Shown piece after piece: positions 1-7,719 of a stretch of 34,903 bases of DNA. The DNA is taken from contig JBMOGA010000039.1 of assembly GCA_049318625.1 (NCBI GenBank), positions 1 to 34,903 of the forward strand, given 5' to 3'. Positions within the stretch are counted from its first letter, which is position 1, and each line of letters begins with the position of its first letter. Source of the DNA: JBMOGA01 sp049318625 (GTDB lineage Bacteria > Pseudomonadota > Alphaproteobacteria > Rhizobiales > Hyphomicrobiaceae). The notes below the pieces were generated by a model, which was not told the DNA's origin, did no database searches, and saw nothing but the letters and a program-made list of their open reading frames with translations. The translations under genes and the position numbers were made by a program.

Positions 1-40
1 CAAAGTTCTCATCCTGATTGACGCTGAGTTCTCACCTTGA

Positions 41-325
41 TCGCCGCCGCGCAACCAAGTCTACACACTGCAAGGCGGCGCGCCCAAGGTGCAGGAATTG
101 CGCGTCAGTCAGCCATTCAAAGACATTCTCTTCCCGGGCTATGACTTCGTCGAGGTGTCAGCCCGAATTCCGGCGACGATCTCGATCGGTGAGTCGCCGG
201 CGAAATGCTATAAAGTCGCGATCAGCAGCGGCCGTGCCCAAGCGATACGACCGGCGGAACTGAACGGCTGTTCCGGCGGCATGGAAGACATGCTGGCGTT
301 CTGCCGATCGAAGTACCCGAGCTGA
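41..325 (+). CDS. Possible small or broken hypothetical protein
   Basis: An open stretch that reads like real protein (text such as QPFKDILFPGYDFVEVSARI and CYKVAISSGRA) runs from just after a stop at 38-40 to a TGA ending at 325. The only start candidate inside is a GTG at 89, which has no clear ribosome binding site and would cut into sequence that already looks coding from about 41. The neighbouring frame just upstream ends with Ala-rich text (LIAAAQP) resembling the end of a signal peptide, so this may be a small secreted protein broken by a frameshift. I do not recognise the family. It could equally be non-coding. Confidence 0.3.
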   Translation, partial: SPPRNQVYTLQGGAPKVQELRVSQPFKDILFPGYDFVEVSARIPATISIGESPAKCYKVAISSGRAQAIRPAELNGCSGGMEDMLAFCRSKYPS

Positions 326-326
326 A

Positions 327-397
327 CCGGTCGACGCCGTGGGTGCTCATGGTCAGCCAGCACGAGCCGGCGACGGGCTGCCGGTCGACGCGGTGGG
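327..397 (+). repeat. Short direct repeat, 17 bp, one mismatch
   Basis: CCGGTCGACGCCGTGGG at 327-343 recurs at 381-397 with one mismatch. The copies lie 54 bp apart in the spacer before the GNAT gene. Function unknown. Confidence 0.5.
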
Positions 398-526
398 ATC
401 GAAAGCGGCCGCCAGGCACTGGAATCCGCCTCCCGCGTGATGCGCCGCAGCGATTGTCGTAGTGCTGACCACTATTTCGGCGCTCACGGAATAACTGTGC
501 CATCTGATCGTCCGTGTCGTCGAGCG

Positions 527-708
527 GCCGCTCTTGGCCCGCCACGGCCCATCCCACCTCGCTCTGTGCGATCCGGGGACAAGCGGAAACGTCAGGCCGC
601 CGCCCTTCGGCAGGCCGCTTGATTGACCTGAAGCCGCCGCGCTTGCGCCGCGCCGGGTTCGGTATGTCGTGCTCCGCTCCGCCGACGGCCTCGGAGCGTC
701 GGTTGTGA
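527..708 (+). repeat. Interspersed repeat family 1, copy 1
   Basis: This segment aligns with 2821-3059 over nearly its whole length. Shared blocks are GCTCTTGGCCC / GCTCCTGGCCC, a GTCAGGCCGCCGCCCTTCGG block, CGCCGCGCCGGGTTCGGT, and the terminal CCGACG..CGTCGG hairpin (perfect 6-bp arms, 9-nt loop) followed by TTGTGA. Copy 2 carries about 45 extra bases before the terminal hairpin. Conservation in spacers rather than in a protein frame suggests a REP-like or decayed mobile element. Confidence 0.7.
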
Positions 709-768
709 TCCGTTTCGGAAATTTTGAGACGAGAACGCGCACCCCGCCTCTGGAGTATACGGCTACTG

Positions 769-1308
769 CTACCAAAGCGTGGGGTCGATCAGCGCCTCGA
801 CGCAATGCCGGGAACCCTTCAGTGGCGCCAGCACCGTGTCGGTCAAAGACTGTGCCAGCCAGCCTTCGGGACGCGTCAGCGCGAAAGGCGCAGCGGCGAA
901 TGCTTCGCTGATCTGCGAAAAGCCGACCTTGGAGTAATAGGCTGGATCCCCATAGGTCACGGCGACATCGACATGCGCCGCCTTAAGTGCCTTGAGTCCA
1001 TAGGTCACCAGACGCTGCCCAATGCCCATTCCTTGATGATCTGTCGCCACCGCTAGCGGCGAAAGGATAAACACGATCCGCTCGTCTTGATCGTAGATCA
1101 ACCGAGAGAAAATGACGCTGCCGACGATCTCTCCGCCGTCTTCGGCAACGAATACGAACAAATCCCGTTGGGGCGAGCCGTGCAGCATGTGCTGCACGAA
1201 ATCACCAATCAGCGCACCTTCCTCGGCGCCTTCGGACGCGGTGAAGGCGGCGATGAAGAGATCGATGATCTTTTGTTCACGACCTCTGATGCTTGCCGAG
1301 TATTCCAC
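769..1308 (-). CDS. GNAT family N-acetyltransferase (YhbS-like)
   Basis: Predicted cytoplasmic acetyl-CoA-dependent N-acetyltransferase of unknown acceptor. The central block SPLAVATDHQGMGIGQRLV carries the GNAT motif A pyrophosphate loop (Q-G-M-G-I-G), and PAYYSKVGF matches the motif B region of YhbS-type enzymes. About 179 residues from the GTG at 1308 (EYSASIRGREQKIIDLF) suits the family; a TTG at 1317 is also possible. The open frame extends to 1452, but that N-terminal text is low-complexity and unlike GNAT proteins, so I exclude it. No strong ribosome binding site is visible, which leaves the start uncertain. It stands alone between repeat-bearing spacers. Confidence 0.8.
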   Translation of the reverse strand: MEYSASIRGREQKIIDLFIAAFTASEGAEEGALIGDFVQHMLHGSPQRDLFVFVAEDGGEIVGSVIFSRLIYDQDERIVFILSPLAVATDHQGMGIGQRLVTYGLKALKAAHVDVAVTYGDPAYYSKVGFSQISEAFAAAPFALTRPEGWLAQSLTDTVLAPLKGSRHCVEALIDPTLW

Positions 1309-1405
1309 ATCGACCAACTGTTTGGTTTGAGAGCGTTGTCGGAAAGAGCTGATCCTTGCGGACGGGAGAACTCTGGGACTGACGCGCGGACACAGTCTCA
1401 TATCC

Positions 1406-1522
1406 CAAAGTCGCCAAGCGGCCCATGGCTTCCAGTCGCCCCCTCCCACCATCTATCCTGCGCGGTCGAGGCATCAGCGGAAATCGACGGCCATCGATCC
1501 TCGACGGGCCGCTGCTGAGGGT
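1406..1522 (-). repeat. Interspersed repeat family 2, copy 1
   Basis: Degenerate copy of the segment at 3494-3608. The best conserved core is GGCCATCGATCCTCGACGGG against GGCCACCGATCCTCGACGGG, with CCCATGGCTTCCAGTCG / CCCAGGACTGCCAGTCG further left. The match is nucleotide-level with small indels and lies in intergenic DNA both times. Orientation is nominal. Confidence 0.6.
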
Positions 1523-1655
1523 GACCTGCCACTGCCAGCTCGGGCGCGGGCTCTTGACCCATAGGGGCAACTCAATCTGCATCGCGAGCCGCAACCTCGC
1601 CGCCTACTTCGGCACTGCCAGAAAAGCACGACCGAAGCGGCCCGCGTCCGAGTGC

Positions 1656-1680
1656 AGCCCGCCTGTCCCGATGGCGGGCT
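1656..1680 (-). terminator. Candidate terminator hairpin after the Usp gene
   Basis: AGCCCGCC (1656-1663) and GGCGGGCT (1673-1680) form a perfect 8-bp GC-rich stem with a 9-nt loop, 17 bp beyond the Usp stop on the minus strand. There is no U-tract, so intrinsic termination is not assured. Confidence 0.4.
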
Positions 1681-1697
1681 GGCACCTTTTGGATCGT

Positions 1698-2519
1698 TCA
1701 GTGCGCCATCAGTACAGGCAACTTCAGGTCCTGCATCACATCGCGAGTCGCCCCGCCGAACAGGAACTCCCGCCATGTCGACCGCCCATAGGCGCCCATG
1801 ACCAACACATCGCCGCCGGCCGCGATGGCCGCCGCCTGAAGGCTTGCTCCATCGCCACCCTCCGTAAACGGCGCGACGCGCACGCTTTTCGCATGCAGTT
1901 TCATGTAGGCCTCGATGTCGACTTTCGGCCGTTTGGTGATGCTCGGCAGCGTGTCGCGATCCTCGCCGAGCAGCACCACCACCTTTTCGGCCTTCCCGAT
2001 CAGCGGCAGGGCCCCGTGCAGCGCCGATGCCGACTGGCGGCTGTTGTTCCAGGCAACCACCACGGTCTTCCCGATGTGTTCGGCCGTGCGCGACTTCGGC
2101 ACCATCAGCGTCGGCGTCCCCGCCGCGACGACGCACTCTTCGGCGCTATCGATGCCGAGGCTGTCGAGACCCGACACCGACTGCTCGATGACCATCAGGT
2201 CGTGCGAGCGCCCAGCCATGCAGAGAACTTCGCTGGCGTTCCCTTCGGCCGTATCGAAGCTAGCCGTGATGCCCGCCCTCTCACACGCCTCCCGAAAGCG
2301 CGCTTCGGCCTTCTGTACGAGCGGCTGGTCCCGTGCCTCCGCTTCCCGCACCGCACTGTGCGACTGCCCCACGACGAGCTTCAGCATGGCGAGTTCGCGG
2401 ACGGTGTACAGCCCGGTGAGACGAGCGTCGAAGGTGCTGGCGAGTGCGATCGCAGCGTCGACCGCCGGTTGGGCATCCTGATAGGCCCGGATGTGGACGA
2501 GGATGGACTTCCAAGACAT
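1698..2519 (-). CDS. Tandem universal stress protein (UspA family)
   Basis: Two fused Usp domains in 273 residues, a common alphaproteobacterial layout. Domain 1 (about 1-145) begins MSWKSILVHI and ends TPTLMVPKS. Domain 2 (about 150-273) begins KTVVVAWNNS and ends LPVLMAH. The C-terminal block GAYGRSTWREFLFGGATRDV approximates the ATP-binding Usp motif G-x2-G-x9-G-[ST], with GAT at the end, so nucleotide binding is plausible in domain 2 but not evident in domain 1. The start is the first Met, with the expected Usp strand immediately following. It is monocistronic; a candidate terminator lies just beyond the stop. The precise stress role cannot be read from sequence. Confidence 0.92.
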   Translation of the reverse strand: MSWKSILVHIRAYQDAQPAVDAAIALASTFDARLTGLYTVRELAMLKLVVGQSHSAVREAEARDQPLVQKAEARFREACERAGITASFDTAEGNASEVLCMAGRSHDLMVIEQSVSGLDSLGIDSAEECVVAAGTPTLMVPKSRTAEHIGKTVVVAWNNSRQSASALHGALPLIGKAEKVVVLLGEDRDTLPSITKRPKVDIEAYMKLHAKSVRVAPFTEGGDGASLQAAAIAAGGDVLVMGAYGRSTWREFLFGGATRDVMQDLKLPVLMAH

Positions 2520-3080
2520 TCGCTTTTCCCCTGATCTGTCGGCTGCGCTGAGGCAGTTTTCAGATGTGATCGCCCGCGTTCGACATCAACGGTGCATACT
2601 GCGCTCTTTTCGTCGTCTGGTCTGACCTGGATCAATAGAGGGCGCCCGGCGCTGCTTGCGATCGCCTTGCGCTTTCTCGAAACCGGCGCCGCTGGCGCCG
2701 CCGGGTCATATTCGCCGCCGTCACAAGGGCGTGCGCCGAACTGGCGGTTGGCCGGTGGAGTGGCGGAAGCGGTCTAAGACCAGAGCCGCCATTCTAATTC
2801 TCTGCATTCCGGATTGCCGGTCGGAGGTCGCTCCTGGCCCACTACAGCCAATCACATTTCGCTCTGTGATTTGCGCGAACGGAGGACAAGCGCGAGCGTC
2901 AGGCCGCCGCCCTTCGGCGGGCCGCCGGATCGATCAGCCGCCGCCGTGCTCGCGCCGCGCCGGGTTCGGTCGGCCGTGCCGCGCTCGGTCAGCGGCTGCC
3001 ACCCGCCGACTGTGGTCCTGTCATCCGCTTCGCCGACGGCCTCGGAGCGTCGGTTGTGAGGTGGCGCGGACGTCGCGATG
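2520..3080. other. Gene-free spacer
   Basis: About 560 bp between two minus-strand genes. It carries copy 2 of repeat family 1 (2821-3059), reaching almost to the DUF1232 stop. The part near 2520-2600 should hold the Usp promoter, but I see no confident motif. Confidence 0.5.
2821..3059 (+). repeat. Interspersed repeat family 1, copy 2
   Basis: Partner of 527-708. It contains two potential hairpins: CCGCCG-CCCTT-CGGCGG (about 2905-2921; the right arm is degraded in copy 1) and the terminal CCGACG..CGTCGG hairpin shared by both copies. A roughly 45-nt segment just before the terminal hairpin is absent from copy 1. It ends about 20 bp from the DUF1232 stop codon, where it could affect mRNA 3' ends. 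Confidence 0.7.
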
Positions 3081-3458
3081 TTACAAGATGCGAGGGATCA
3101 ACCACCATGCGACCGCGAGTAGTCCCAGAATCCAAATTGCAATAATCACGGCGGCGCCCGACCAGTGAGCCGGCAGTCGTCCTCGCTCAGTCGCCGCGTG
3201 GCGAAACTCTGCCATCAGGTTGGCCGGGATCAAGCGCACGGCCAGCAAGATGCCCAAGGGAACGATGATCAGATCATCCAGATAGCCGAGGATGGGAATG
3301 AAATCAGGTATGAGATCGATCGGACTGAGCGCATAGGCGGCAACAGCCACGGCCACGGCCTTGGCATACCAAGGTGTCCTTGGGTCTCGGCCAGCAAGAT
3401 AGAGCGCAACAACATCTCTCTTGATGCTGCGCGCCCACCGCTTCGCAGTGTCGATCAT
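3081..3458 (-). CDS. DUF1232 (YkvA-like) small membrane protein
   Basis: A 125-residue protein with the DUF1232 core KAVAVAVAAYALSPIDLIPD followed by FIPILGYLDDLIIVPLGILL. The SPIDLIPDFIPxxGxxDD signature is diagnostic of the family. A second hydrophobic helix (AVIIAIWILGLLAVAWWLI) ends the protein, so it is probably an inner-membrane protein with two or three membrane segments. The function of the family is not established. The start at 3458 gives a normal family length. It stands alone, flanked by repeat copies on both sides. Confidence 0.88.
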   Translation of the reverse strand: MIDTAKRWARSIKRDVVALYLAGRDPRTPWYAKAVAVAVAAYALSPIDLIPDFIPILGYLDDLIIVPLGILLAVRLIPANLMAEFRHAATERGRLPAHWSGAAVIIAIWILGLLAVAWWLIPRIL

Positions 3459-3493
3459 CGGACAGATCTACCACAACCTCGGAAGGCTCAGCG

Positions 3494-3608
3494 AAACGTC
3501 CGGTTCTGGCCCAGGACTGCCAGTCGTGCCCCGCGATCTATCGCGCGCGATTGAGGGATCGGTGGAAACGAACGGCCACCGATCCTCGACGGGCAGCTGC
3601 CGGGTGAT
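3494..3608 (+). repeat. Interspersed repeat family 2, copy 2
   Basis: Aligns with 1406-1522. The left part (TCCGGTTCTGGCCCAGGACT) also resembles the start of repeat family 1 (GGCCGCTCTTGGCCCGCCAC), so both families may be parts of one longer ancestral element. It lies between the DUF1232 gene and the chemotaxis receptor gene. Confidence 0.6.
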
Positions 3609-3627
3609 GTGCCCCCCGGCAGCGTGG

Positions 3628-3677
3628 TTAGGCAGCCCTCACGCCCTGAAGAAATTTTTCGACAGCACGCTTCATTT
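3628..3677 (-). pseudogene. Out-of-frame MCP C-terminal tail
   Basis: Immediately downstream of the premature TAG, a shifted frame encodes VEMKRAVEKFLQGVRAA and a TAA (3628-3630). It matches the usual [VE]xxFLxxVRAA ending of alphaproteobacterial chemoreceptors. Such proteins normally have roughly a dozen more residues between the Ala-rich stretch and this tail, so a short deletion with frame loss is more likely than a single indel. A sequencing error is the alternative. Confidence 0.6.
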
Positions 3678-5288
3678 CTACTGGACGCTGCTTGCCGCCG
3701 ATCCGACAACGCTCGCCGCATCTTTGACGCCGTCGATGTTTCTGGTCACCTCGTCGGTCCCAGTCGCCACCTGCTGAATATTGCTCGCGATCTCGGTTGT
3801 CGCCGCACCCTGCTCTTCGACTGCTGCTGCAATTGTCGACGCGATGTCACTGACCCGCCCGATTGTGCCTGAGATAGCGCGGATCACCTGGACAGACTGG
3901 CTTGTTGCGGCTTGGACGCCACCGATTTGGGCCTGAATCTCGCTGGTCGCTTTGGCGGTCTGATCGGCAAGCTGCTTCACTTCCGACGCGACAACGGCGA
4001 AGCCTTTGCCCGCCTCCCCGGCTCGTGCCGCCTCGATGGTGGCATTCAAAGCGAGCAGATTGGTCTGAGCCGCGATCGAACCAATGAGCTGAACGACCTC
4101 GCCAATCTTTGCCGCTTGCGCTTCGAGGCCGTTGACCGCATCGCCCGTAGCTTTCATCTCTTCGACGGCCATTCTGGCAACATGGTCCGCCTCCGACACC
4201 TGTCGCGCGATCTCGGATACGGACGAGTTCAGCTCGGAGGTGGCCGCGGCGACGGTGCGAACATTGGCTTGCGACTGCGTCGCGGCAGCGGCCACGGTCA
4301 CCGCCTGACGCGAGGTCTGCTCAGCGGTCGACGACATGGCAACTGCGCTCTCCTTCAGCTCATTGGTCGCAGCAATGGTAGAGGACAGCATCGCGCCGGT
4401 GGTCGTTTCGAACTGAGAGATGAGTTCGCCGAGGCGACGGCCGCGCTCGACTTCCTTGGCCTGTGCTGTCTCACGCTCGCGCCGCAGAGCCTCCGCTTGG
4501 CGGGAAGAGTCGCGCAGCACGAGCACCGCGCCACCCAGTGCACCAATCTCGTCCTTCCGGTCGGTGCCCGAGACCTCGATTGCCAGGTTTCCTGCTGCGA
4601 GTTCTTTCACTTCGGAGACGAGTCTGTCGATGGGTAGCACGATGCCAAATCGGCCGACCAGATAGCCGAGTGCTGTGCCGATGACGACGGAGAGAAGCGA
4701 AACGATGCTGATGAGATAGATATTGAATCGGCCGCCGCGTTCGGCCTCCGCGCCGATCTCTTCACCCGTCTTGTCGGTTCGATCTACGAGGTCACGTATT
4801 TCTTTCTGCAGAACGTCGGCCTGTGCGCGGGACGCCCGGACGCTTTCGACAATCTGTGCCTGCTCGCTCGACGGTTTGGTGGAGCGGAATTGCACCGCCT
4901 TATCAAAGGTTATCGCGGCGCTCGCAGCGTAGTTTTCAAATTTGTTCCCGATGTCGTTCAGTGTCACCGTAGCTGCAGCATCCGCTCCAGCCTTCAAGTT
5001 CCGAAGTCGATCTTGGAACTGCGCTCGATTGTCTTCGAAAACCCGCTTGGCGTCATCAACGTCCGCAGGTGTTGATGCAGTTCTGTATTCCGCCCGGTTC
5101 ATGATGATGAGGTTCTGATTCATGCGTGCGCCGATCTTGACGCGCTCGCCCACATCGAGAACCTTTTTTGTGGCCACGTTCATCGCTTCGATCGCGATGT
5201 AGGCCGCCACACCGACGATCACCGTACCGGCAACCAGAGCCCCCACCACCAACCCCATCTTGGCGGTGATGCTGCTGTTTTTCATCAT
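3678..5288 (-). CDS. Methyl-accepting chemotaxis protein, C-terminal tail out of frame
   Basis: A transmembrane chemoreceptor passing ligand or energy signals to CheA/CheW. Order from the chosen start: TM1 (about 11-33), a periplasmic four-helix-bundle-type sensor region (about 34-190), TM2 (YLISIVSLLSVVIGTALGYL), HAMP (from about PIDRLVSEVKELAAGNLAIE), then the MCP signalling domain with the conserved hairpin tip IAAQTNLLALNATIEAARAG. I choose ATG 5288 because AGGGG lies 8 nt upstream; ATG 5294 is only 2 nt from it. The frame stops at SSVQ (TAG at 3678), yet another frame directly after reads VEMKRAVEKFLQGVRAA and stops at 3628, like the usual Rhizobiales MCP tail. A small deletion or indel seems to have shortened the tail. 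Signalling could remain functional. Confidence 0.9.
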   Translation of the reverse strand: MMKNSSITAKMGLVVGALVAGTVIVGVAAYIAIEAMNVATKKVLDVGERVKIGARMNQNLIIMNRAEYRTASTPADVDDAKRVFEDNRAQFQDRLRNLKAGADAAATVTLNDIGNKFENYAASAAITFDKAVQFRSTKPSSEQAQIVESVRASRAQADVLQKEIRDLVDRTDKTGEEIGAEAERGGRFNIYLISIVSLLSVVIGTALGYLVGRFGIVLPIDRLVSEVKELAAGNLAIEVSGTDRKDEIGALGGAVLVLRDSSRQAEALRRERETAQAKEVERGRRLGELISQFETTTGAMLSSTIAATNELKESAVAMSSTAEQTSRQAVTVAAAATQSQANVRTVAAATSELNSSVSEIARQVSEADHVARMAVEEMKATGDAVNGLEAQAAKIGEVVQLIGSIAAQTNLLALNATIEAARAGEAGKGFAVVASEVKQLADQTAKATSEIQAQIGGVQAATSQSVQVIRAISGTIGRVSDIASTIAAAVEEQGAATTEIASNIQQVATGTDEVTRNIDGVKDAASVVGSAASSVQ

Positions 5289-5698
5289 AGTCATGGCCCC
5301 TGCAGGTTGGTTGCGGTATTCATGCAGAAAATTGCAACAATTGGGTTTTCGATTGACTAACGAACACGCTTCTTTCGACGGTGCATAAATGGGAATCAGT
5401 TTTTCGTGCCAAACGAGGATTAAAATCTTTTGGGGCATCGTCAGATGTTCACTGCGTTTCGCTGCCACGAGGCGTAGCTCTGTGAGCAGGAGTGGTGTCA
5501 AACGTCCGATCGGCGTCGAAGGTTGACCCCGTCACGCGGCAATCGAGCCCATATCGAGGCGTCATTTTTTCCTCTTGCGGGCGGGGATTGAATTCTCAAT
5601 CCGATCGGGGCCAAGCCGGTGCTCCGGTCCGCACTTATCGGGTCCGTGCTCATGTCACCGTGCTCCTTTGCGGGTTCGGCATGGGCTGGCAGGCCTGC
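5289..5698. other. Spacer upstream of the chemoreceptor
   Basis: 410 bp with no gene. It should contain the chemoreceptor promoter. The only structure seen is a perfect inverted repeat GGATTGA-ATTC-TCAATCC at 5585-5602, 97 bp past the stop of the SDR operon. It lacks a T-run in the minus-strand direction, so it is not a standard terminator. Confidence 0.45.
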
Positions 5699-6472
5699 TC
5701 AATGAATGTGGCTGCCGCCGTTGACGTCGAGTGTGGCGCCGGTGACGTAGGCGGAGAGGTCGGAGGCCAGGAACAGGCAGGCTCCGGCGATGTCGGACGG
5801 CTTGCCGGCGCGCTTCAGCGGTATGCCGGCCACGATCGCTGCGAATTGCTCGGGCGAGACGTTGCCGTCGAGCATTCCGGTCTCGGTCATGGACGGGCAG
5901 ATCACGTTGGCGCGGATGCCGAGCGGGCCGAACTCACGCGCGATCGACTTGGTGAGGCTGATGACGCCGCCCTTCGACGCCGCGTAGTGCGCGCCGCCGA
6001 CAAGGCCGCCGCCGCGCTGGGCCGCGACGGACGCCAGATTGACGATGGCGCCGCGCTGCTGGCGTGCGAAGACGCCGAGCGCGCTCCTGCAGATATTGAA
6101 GGTGCCCTTGAGGTTGACGTCGAGGATGCGGTCGTAGTCGGCCTCCGCAATCGACAGTAGCGGCTGCGCCTGTACGATTCCCGCGCAGTTCACGAGGCAG
6201 TCGATGGCGCCGAACGTGCGGACGACCTCGGCTGCGACACGCTCGCAGTCGGCGGCCTGCTGGATATCGCAGCGCAGCCCGATGACCGGTGCCGCATTCC
6301 CGGTCGCCCGAGCTATCGCGGAGGCGATCGTCTCGGAGGCGCGTTCATCCATGGCGATGTCCACGACGGCGATCCTGGCGCCGTGTCCGGCGAACAGCTC
6401 GGCGGTGGCATAGCCGATGCTGCGCAACGAGGCCGCGCCGGTGATCAGGCAAACCTTGTCTTTCAGCAGCAC
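5699..6472 (-). CDS. SDR family oxidoreductase (last gene of the catabolic operon)
   Basis: Classical short-chain dehydrogenase of 257 residues from the GTG at 6472, which has GAAAGG about 8 nt upstream. The open frame runs on to 6610, but that text overlaps the CoA-transferase end and is not SDR-like. Features: cofactor loop TGAASLRSIG (11-20), a two-residue-longer variant of TGxxxGIG; NCAG (95-98); catalytic S148, Y163 and K167 (YAASK); C-terminal VTGATLDVNGG. D38 after the second strand suggests NAD(H) preference. It starts 35 bp after the CoA-transferase and is likely cotranscribed, which suggests oxidation of a hydroxyl group formed on the CoA or acid intermediate. The substrate is unknown. 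Confidence 0.9.
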   Translation of the reverse strand: MLLKDKVCLITGAASLRSIGYATAELFAGHGARIAVVDIAMDERASETIASAIARATGNAAPVIGLRCDIQQAADCERVAAEVVRTFGAIDCLVNCAGIVQAQPLLSIAEADYDRILDVNLKGTFNICRSALGVFARQQRGAIVNLASVAAQRGGGLVGGAHYAASKGGVISLTKSIAREFGPLGIRANVICPSMTETGMLDGNVSPEQFAAIVAGIPLKRAGKPSDIAGACLFLASDLSAYVTGATLDVNGGSHIH

Positions 6473-6507
6473 AGGCAGACCTTTCGTTCCAAAAGATGGA
6501 TGGGGGC

Positions 6508-7719
6508 TCAGTCGGCGGTGCCGGACGCAATCGCGGCGCGCGAGGCCAGAAGCGCCTCGACATCCGCCGCGGTGTAGCCGAGTTGGCCGAGGACCGCCCG
6601 TGTCGACCAACCGCGCGGTTGGGACGGCGTACGCAGCGGCGCTGAGTGTCCGTCGACGCGAATGGACGAACGGATCGCCGCCGTCCGGCCCTCGACGGGA
6701 TGATCCTCGTAGCGCACGAGTTCAACAGCCGCGAGGTGCGGGTCGTGCTGCAGGCTCTCGATCGTGTGGCACGGCATCGCGGCAATGTCCGTGGCCTGGA
6801 AGATGTCGAGCCATTCGGCGGTCGTCTTCTCGGTGCGGGGCGCACCGCGCACCTCGAACCACGCCACGACGTGTTTGGCGCGGGCGCCGACGGTCGCGAA
6901 CCGCTGATCGTCCAGCAGATCGTCTCGTCCGATCGCCTTGAGGAAGGCCCGCACCTGCGGATCGGTATTGATGGTCAGCGAGATCCAGCCATCGGCCGTT
7001 CGCACCGGCTTGTTGTGCGGGCTCAGCAGACGTTGATCGCCCGGCGGACCGACCGGCGGATCGAAGCTCGCCTGTGCGAGATGCTCTTGGAGCACGAAGG
7101 CCGACATCGTCTCGAACATGGGGATTTCGAGGGTGGCGCCTGTTCCTGAAGCCCGGTTCTGCAAGATGGCCGCGAGGATCGCGCCGGCTGTGATCTCGCC
7201 GACGACGTGGTCGCAGATCAGCATGGGGACATAGCTTGGCGCGCCGTCGCGCGCGAGCATCAGGCCGGCCATGCCGGTGGCGCCCTGCACTACGCTGTCG
7301 TAGGTCGGCCGGCCGGCATACGGGCCGTCGGTCCCGTAGCCCGTGATCAGGCAGTAGATTTTTTCGGGATGCGCAGACCGCACGGCAGCGGCGTCGAGGC
7401 CGAGGCGCTCCAAGGCCTGGGGGCGCATGTTGGCGACGACGACATCGACCGAGGCGACGAGCCGCTGGACGACCTCGCGCGCCGCCGGATGTTTGAGGTC
7501 CAGGCAGATGTTCTGCTTGCCGCGGTTGAAGTGGAGATAGGCGCCCGAGTGTTGCCCGGTCGGGGACAGGCCGCCGAGGCCGCGCATCAGATCGCCTTCG
7601 GGGCTTTCGAGCTTGATCACCTCGGCGCCATACTGGCCGAGCCGCCAGGTGGTGACCGGACCGACGACGACGCTGGTAAGATCGAGTATGCGGATACCCT
7701 GGAGCGGAGCAAAGCTCAT
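6508..7719 (-). CDS. CaiB/BaiF family (class III) CoA-transferase
   Basis: A 403-residue class III CoA-transferase, which moves CoA between carboxylic acids through a mixed anhydride on an active-site Asp. The N-terminal PLQGIRILDLTSVVVGP and GAEVIKLESPEGDLMR blocks are diagnostic. The Asp in PMLICDHVVG (D170) sits where the catalytic Asp169 of formyl-CoA transferase lies. The protein is full length. Its ATG overlaps the TGA of the hydratase gene by 4 bp (ATGA), implying translational coupling. With the hydratase and two SDRs it probably activates the imported acid to its CoA thioester. Succinyl-CoA:mesaconate-type or related activity is possible, but the acceptor cannot be read from sequence. 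Confidence 0.93.
   Translation of the reverse strand: MSFAPLQGIRILDLTSVVVGPVTTWRLGQYGAEVIKLESPEGDLMRGLGGLSPTGQHSGAYLHFNRGKQNICLDLKHPAAREVVQRLVASVDVVVANMRPQALERLGLDAAAVRSAHPEKIYCLITGYGTDGPYAGRPTYDSVVQGATGMAGLMLARDGAPSYVPMLICDHVVGEITAGAILAAILQNRASGTGATLEIPMFETMSAFVLQEHLAQASFDPPVGPPGDQRLLSPHNKPVRTADGWISLTINTDPQVRAFLKAIGRDDLLDDQRFATVGARAKHVVAWFEVRGAPRTEKTTAEWLDIFQATDIAAMPCHTIESLQHDPHLAAVELVRYEDHPVEGRTAAIRSSIRVDGHSAPLRTPSQPRGWSTRAVLGQLGYTAADVEALLASRAAIASGTAD

Larger units (their letters stand above)
326..768. other. Gene-free spacer with repeats
   Basis: No convincing gene. The spacer contains the 17-bp direct repeat and copy 1 of the hairpin-bearing interspersed repeat (527-708). The open frames across it are short and rich in Arg and Pro, as expected for chance frames in high-GC DNA. 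Confidence 0.6.
1309..1697. other. Gene-free spacer between GNAT and Usp genes
   Basis: Holds interspersed repeat family 2 (1406-1522) and a strong hairpin at 1656-1680 just past the Usp stop codon. No credible gene on either strand. Confidence 0.6.

Noticed and set aside
5585..5602. GGATTGA-ATTC-TCAATCC hairpin as terminator of the SDR operon
   Set aside because: No T-run follows on the minus strand, and it lies 97 bp past the stop; kept only as an unexplained inverted repeat.
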